9,419 bases of DNA from an uncultured Bdellovibrio sp. (GTDB taxonomy: Bacteria > Bdellovibrionota > Bdellovibrionia > Bdellovibrionales > Bdellovibrionaceae), in NCBI GenBank assembly GCA_937871355.1, contig CALMPX010000229.1, positions 1 through 9,419 on the forward strand, given 5' to 3'. This document shows, piece by piece, positions 6,494 through 9,419 of this stretch. The translations under genes and the position numbers were made by a program. The notes under the pieces are model-generated. The model saw only the letters and a program-made list of their open reading frames with translations, searched no databases and was not told the origin of the DNA. Numbering within the stretch: position 1 is the stretch's first letter; the number at the start of each line of letters is the position of its first letter.

Positions 6494-7117
6494 TTACTTT
6501 GTGCGTTCGCCGAATAAAACTGTACCTAGACGAACCCAGGTGGCGCCTTCTTGTAAGGCTGTTTCGTAGTCATGGCTGGTTCCCATAGATAGTTCAGAAA
6601 GCTGAAGCTGATCGGCTATTTTTTTGAGGGTTTTAAAGATTGGGCGATTCTGTTCGGGTTGATTCTGAAGGGGAGGCATAGTCATCAAGCCAACGATTTT
6701 AATATTTTTAATTTGGCTTAGCTCGTCCCAATTTTTTTGAAGTTCATCCATGGAAAACCCTGATTTACTCGTTTCACTTGAGATATTCACCTGAATAAAA
6801 ATCTTTTGAATGTAATTAATTTTTGCAGCTTGATTTGAAATCATTTGAGCTGTTTTTAAAGAATCTACAGAATGAATGTATTCGAAGTGATCTTTTAAAT
6901 ACTTAATTTTGTTAGATTGAATCGGTCCGATCAGATGCCAATGAATTTTAAGATGTTTGAGTTGCTCAATTTTTTCTAAGGCTTCTTGAACATAGTTTTC
7001 GCCAAAATCAAATTGGCCCTCGGCATTTAATTTTCGAATTTTATCAATTGGCTGAAGTTTGCTCACGGCCAGAATTTTTTGATTTGATTTGAGTTTTTGT
7101 TTAAGACTATTCAACAC
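6494..7117 (-). CDS. yggS: PLP homeostasis protein, YggS/PROSC family
   Basis: Binds pyridoxal 5'-phosphate and helps balance cellular vitamin B6; no catalytic activity is established for the family. The alanine-racemase-like barrel motifs are all visible: LAVSK with the PLP lysine K20, FGENYVQEA (38-46), HWHLIGPIQSNK (59-70), QVNISSETSKSGF (109-121), GLMTMPP (143-149), SMGTSHDY (177-184) and RLGTVLFG (196-203). At 207 residues it lacks much of the roughly 20-residue N-terminal helix of E. coli YggS (234 residues). The start is GTG at 7117, which overlaps the end of maf by 11 bases; a TTG immediately follows and only a weak GGA lies upstream, so the exact start is uncertain. Coupled with maf and followed by proC. 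Confidence 0.94.
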   Translation of the reverse strand: MLNSLKQKLKSNQKILAVSKLQPIDKIRKLNAEGQFDFGENYVQEALEKIEQLKHLKIHWHLIGPIQSNKIKYLKDHFEYIHSVDSLKTAQMISNQAAKINYIQKIFIQVNISSETSKSGFSMDELQKNWDELSQIKNIKIVGLMTMPPLQNQPEQNRPIFKTLKKIADQLQLSELSMGTSHDYETALQEGATWVRLGTVLFGERTK

Positions 7118-7730
7118 GTTGCATGTTCCATTTTTGATTTAAAAATATTTTTTTAACTGCATCGATGGGAAGACCTACTACATTGTTGTAGTCACCGACA
7201 AATTTTTCAATGAATACTTTGGCCTGACCTTGAATGCCGTACGATCCAGCTTTATCGACATGTTCGCGTGTTTTTAAATAATTTAAAATATCGTTGTCGC
7301 TTAGTTTTTTAAAATATACGTCGGTCGTTTCAATATGAGACACCGATTTATTATTTTTCAGATCGATTATAAAAACTGCTGTTTTGACCTGGTGAATTCG
7401 TCCGGACAACATTTTCAAAGTTTTCATGGCTTCTTCATCATCATCAGGCTTACCTAAGGCTAGGTTATCGATGCAAACCATGGTGTCGGCCGAAAGAATC
7501 ACCGCCTCTGGATTTTTCTCAGCGGATTGGGCTAGATAACGGTCCAGGCACGCCATCGCCTTACGTCGAGCAATATCAATTATTTGTTCATTTAAACTTA
7601 GGTTTTTATCAGGGATTTCCGATACATAAACTGGAAATGGAACAAAAAAAAATTTTTCTTTTTTTAATATTTCAGATCGACGTGGAGATTGAGAAGCTAA
7701 AATCAATGTCTTCATATTTATTACGTTCAA
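7107..7730 (-). CDS. maf: Maf family nucleoside triphosphate pyrophosphatase
   Basis: Maf proteins hydrolyse non-canonical or pyrimidine nucleoside triphosphates to the monophosphate and have been linked to septum control. Motifs in order: LASQSPRRSEIL (11-22), ILSADTMV (78-85) with catalytic D82, GKP (93-95), the SGR segment (109-111), DKAGSYGIQG (159-168) and GDYNNVVGLP (179-188). The AGSYGIQG form resembles the YhdE (dTTP/UTP) branch more than YceF, but I would not assign specificity. The longest frame starts at TTG 7730; ATG at 7715 (MKTLILASQSPRR) gives the normal family N-terminus and 202 residues, so I prefer it. Neither start has a clear Shine-Dalgarno sequence. First gene of the maf-yggS-proC operon, with only 36 bases separating ATG 7715 from the divergent tadC-like gene. 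Confidence 0.93.
   Translation of the reverse strand: MNVINMKTLILASQSPRRSEILKKEKFFFVPFPVYVSEIPDKNLSLNEQIIDIARRKAMACLDRYLAQSAEKNPEAVILSADTMVCIDNLALGKPDDDEEAMKTLKMLSGRIHQVKTAVFIIDLKNNKSVSHIETTDVYFKKLSDNDILNYLKTREHVDKAGSYGIQGQAKVFIEKFVGDYNNVVGLPIDAVKKIFLNQKWNMQRVE
7689..7718 (+). promoter_or_regulatory. Weak candidate promoter for the tadC-like gene
   Basis: TTGAGA (7689-7694) and CATATT (7713-7718) are spaced by 18 bases and lie within the 5' end of maf on the opposite strand. The -35 matches five of six consensus bases, the -10 only four. If real, transcription would begin close to the inverted repeat at 7724-7739. This is sequence resemblance only. Confidence 0.2.
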
Positions 7731-7739
7731 GTATGAACG
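7724..7739. repeat. Short inverted repeat in the maf/tadC-like divergent gap
   Basis: CGTTCA (7724-7729) and TGAACG (7734-7739) are perfect inverted arms around a four-base AGTA centre. The repeat lies in the only stretch between two divergently transcribed genes, just upstream of the tadC-like ribosome binding site. It could be an operator half-site pair or a small 5' leader hairpin. There is no T-run, so it is not a terminator. Confidence 0.5.
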
Positions 7740-7751
7740 AAAAGAGGTCGC

Positions 7752-8663
7752 ATGGGTAGCGCTGAATTTATGTTAATCGCAGGATTATTAATGGCCGGAG
7801 TCGCCGTATATTTATTCGTTGGATCTTTATTAGCAGGAAAACCAGGAGAGAGCCAACTATCCTGGGCCAGCGGTGATGAGCCGGTTAAGTCTAAAAGTGG
7901 CGTGATTAATTTGTGTCGTCCACTTGTTCATCAATTTACCATGCAGCATGCTGCAAAATTTAAATCAGAAAAGTATCGTAAAAAAATTCGTCATTTGATT
8001 AAAATCGGCGGATTAGCTTCTGAAATGAACGAAGATGAGTTTATCGGTTTGCAAATTTTTTTAGGTTTCGCCATGCCGGTATTTTTAATGGTTATGAATT
8101 TTGCTTTGGATTTGGGTTTTTCGCCCATTGTGCTCATGGGATTGGGTCTGGTTGGTTTCTTCATGCCAGAGATGCACTGTAAAGGCGCTAAAAAACAACG
8201 CGAAATAAGTGTGCGAATTGATATGCCTTTCTTTATCGACTTGCTCGCTTTATCAGTCGAAGCGGGACTTGATTTTTTTGGAGCGATTCAAAAAATTGTA
8301 GATAAAGCCGAAGGTCAAAACTCTGTTTTGGCGGAAGAACTTAAAATCGTTTTGCGAGATATCAAAATTGGTTCTTCTAAAACAGACGCTTTAAAAGAAT
8401 TAGCGGCTCGATTAGATATGCAAGAGATGACCAGTTTCGTCGCGGTGCTTATTGATGCCGAGGCCACAGGAGCCAGTATTTCTCAGGTCTTGAAAGATCA
8501 ATCAGTTCAAATGCGCTTAGAGCGATTTGTTCGTGCAGAAAAAGCGGGTGCTCAGGCGTCTCAACTCATTTTATTACCATTGATGTTATTTATTTTGCCG
8601 GCGGTATTTGTTATGGTTTTCGGTCCGGTGGTCGTAAGCATGATGTATGGAAGTGGGCGATAA
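7752..8663 (+). CDS. TadC-like inner-membrane protein of a type II/Tad secretion system
   Basis: Probably an inner-membrane platform protein that works with a TadA-type ATPase in Tad (Flp) pilus assembly or related secretion. The 303 residues show hydrophobic segments at about 5-27, 98-118, 124-142 and 271-297, with the cytoplasmic T2SF/GspF-type domain between the third and fourth. That domain has the typical RIDMPFFIDLLALSVEAGLD (155-174) and later the EATGASISQVLKDQS stretch (237-251), followed by basic MRLERFVRAEKAG. This layout and the length (about 300) fit TadC better than the two-domain GspF. ATG 7752 follows AGAGG by four bases. The stop overlaps the next start by one base (TAATG). 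TadA and TadB, which normally precede TadC, are not upstream here. Assigned by motif and topology; TadB or a GspF relative is possible. Confidence 0.85.
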   Translation: MGSAEFMLIAGLLMAGVAVYLFVGSLLAGKPGESQLSWASGDEPVKSKSGVINLCRPLVHQFTMQHAAKFKSEKYRKKIRHLIKIGGLASEMNEDEFIGLQIFLGFAMPVFLMVMNFALDLGFSPIVLMGLGLVGFFMPEMHCKGAKKQREISVRIDMPFFIDLLALSVEAGLDFFGAIQKIVDKAEGQNSVLAEELKIVLRDIKIGSSKTDALKELAARLDMQEMTSFVAVLIDAEATGASISQVLKDQSVQMRLERFVRAEKAGAQASQLILLPLMLFILPAVFVMVFGPVVVSMMYGSGR

Positions 8664-9022
8664 TGGCAACACAACTTTATAAAATTATTAAAGATAAAAA
8701 TGCCGAGCTGATTGTTGATCATCTCGAGCAAGCCCATTCTTTTTTTGAACGAGGCAAAGGTTTGTTGGGTCGAGAAAGTATGAATGAGGGATATGGGTTG
8801 TGGATTAAACCCTGCAATAATATTCACACTTTTTTTATGAAATTTAAAATTGACTGTGTATTTTTAGATGAACGTTTAGTGATTCAAAAAATTGCATCGA
8901 ATATAAAACCGTTTCGTGTGGCAGGGCCTGTATGGAAGGCTCGATCAGTGATTGAACTGAAAGCCGGAACAGTAGAGAAATGGAAACTAGCGGTAGGAGA
9001 TCAACTTTATGTGGTCAGTTAG
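8663..9022 (+). CDS. DUF192 family protein
   Basis: A 119-residue protein of the DUF192 family, whose molecular function is not established. The family pattern is clear: GKGLLGRESM (31-40), GLWIKPCNNIHTFFMKF (45-61), then IDCVFLDERLVI (63-74), and near the end VIELKAGTVEKW (96-107) with VGDQL (111-115). Many relatives are exported and carry a signal peptide; this one begins with a hydrophilic MATQLYKIIKDK and so appears cytoplasmic. The start shares a base with the tadC-like stop (TAATG), and the end overlaps the FHA gene by 14 bases, so all three are probably translated in a coupled manner. The context hints at a role beside the Tad apparatus, but nothing in the sequence says what. Confidence 0.88.
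   Translation: MATQLYKIIKDKNAELIVDHLEQAHSFFERGKGLLGRESMNEGYGLWIKPCNNIHTFFMKFKIDCVFLDERLVIQKIASNIKPFRVAGPVWKARSVIELKAGTVEKWKLAVGDQLYVVS
8995..9000 (+). promoter_or_regulatory. Ribosome binding site of the FHA-domain gene
   Basis: AGGAGA inside the end of the DUF192 gene lies eight bases before ATG 9009. This is the best Shine-Dalgarno match in the window and fixes the start of the downstream gene despite its 14-base overlap. Confidence 0.75.
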
Positions 9023-9419
9023 AATTTTATCTGGTCCTCAAGCGGGTCAGATTTTTGATTTAAAGCTAGGTAAGAATACCTTTGGCCGCAGTGCCAGCTG
9101 TGATGTGAAGATATTGTCTGTGGGTATTTCAAAAGAACATTGTGAAATTCATATTTATAAAGATAAAGCGATGATTGTTGATTTGAAGTCGAGCAATGGA
9201 ACTTTCGTTAATGGAGTTAAGATTCAACATTCGATTGTTAAGCTCGGAGATAAGTTTAGTTTATTTGACGTTATTATGGATGTGATTCCGACTCCGGATT
9301 TAAGACCTAAAGTCAGCGTGCCGCAAGTGACAAGACCCTCGCGTCCTCAGCAGTCTGTAGATCACTACAATGGCGCTGCTGCACGACAGATGTCAGTTCA
9401 AACTCATTCGCCACAGTTC
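9009..9419 (+). CDS. FHA-domain protein (partial, C-terminus off window)
   Basis: My translation from ATG 9009 gives 137 codons, open to the window end. Residues about 3-92 are a forkhead-associated domain, a phosphothreonine-peptide reader: FGR with R27, the SKEH pair (S41, H44), DLKSSNGTFVNG at 58-69 (S62, N63), and the closing KLGDKFSLF (78-86). These are the residues that contact phosphothreonine in the family. From about residue 95 the sequence becomes a Pro/Gln/Ser-rich, probably disordered linker (PRPxQ-type content), so a second domain may follow. In Tad loci of related bacteria FHA proteins occur beside or fused to the TadA ATPase, so a regulatory or structural Tad partner is plausible; this is inference from context. 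No signal peptide or membrane segment is visible. Confidence 0.88.
   Translation, partial: MWSVRILSGPQAGQIFDLKLGKNTFGRSASCDVKILSVGISKEHCEIHIYKDKAMIVDLKSSNGTFVNGVKIQHSIVKLGDKFSLFDVIMDVIPTPDLRPKVSVPQVTRPSRPQQSVDHYNGAAARQMSVQTHSPQF

Noticed and set aside
7640..7670. A-run next to T-run (around 7646-7668) as a terminator or curved-DNA element
   Set aside because: It falls in the coding sequence of maf, where it encodes Lys/Phe codons (KKEKFFF), and has no GC stem.

Overview
The window looks like a chromosomal segment of a bacterium of the Bdellovibrio type (phylum Bdellovibrionota). That is an inference from the AT-rich composition (about 40 % G+C by eye), the tightly packed genes, and the mix of a eukaryote-like NADP isocitrate dehydrogenase with a Tad-type secretion gene and an FHA-domain gene. 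No 16S rRNA or other definitive marker is present. No tRNA, rRNA, insertion sequence, CRISPR array or phage gene was seen, and no gene-free stretch exceeds about 115 bases.

Layout. (1) Bases 1-665, minus strand: the N-terminal half of an NADP-dependent isocitrate dehydrogenase, cut by the window edge. (2) Bases 666-778: a divergent intergenic region. (3) Bases 779-5608, plus strand: a four-gene shikimate operon, aroB, aroA, an aroK-aroD-aroE fusion and aroC. All junctions overlap by 1 or 4 bases. (4) Bases 5605-7730, minus strand: maf, yggS and proC (in transcription order), meeting aroC tail to tail with a 4-base overlap. (5) Bases 7752-9419, plus strand: a TadC-like inner-membrane protein, a DUF192 protein and an FHA-domain protein cut by the window edge, all overlapping.

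How the genes work together. The shikimate operon encodes every step from DAHP to chorismate in four proteins: AroB makes 3-dehydroquinate; the fusion protein would dehydrate it, reduce it to shikimate and phosphorylate that; AroA makes EPSP; AroC makes chorismate. Only DAHP synthase is absent. The most striking point is order. AroB, AroA, AroK, AroD, AroE is exactly the domain order of the pentafunctional AROM protein of fungi and other eukaryotes, and here the last three are already one polypeptide. The AroD and AroE parts are short and divergent but keep their key catalytic residues. The maf-yggS-proC operon is housekeeping (nucleotide-pool or septum control, PLP homeostasis, proline synthesis). 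The tadC-DUF192-FHA group is probably the start of, or a piece of, a Tad pilus/secretion locus that continues beyond the right edge.
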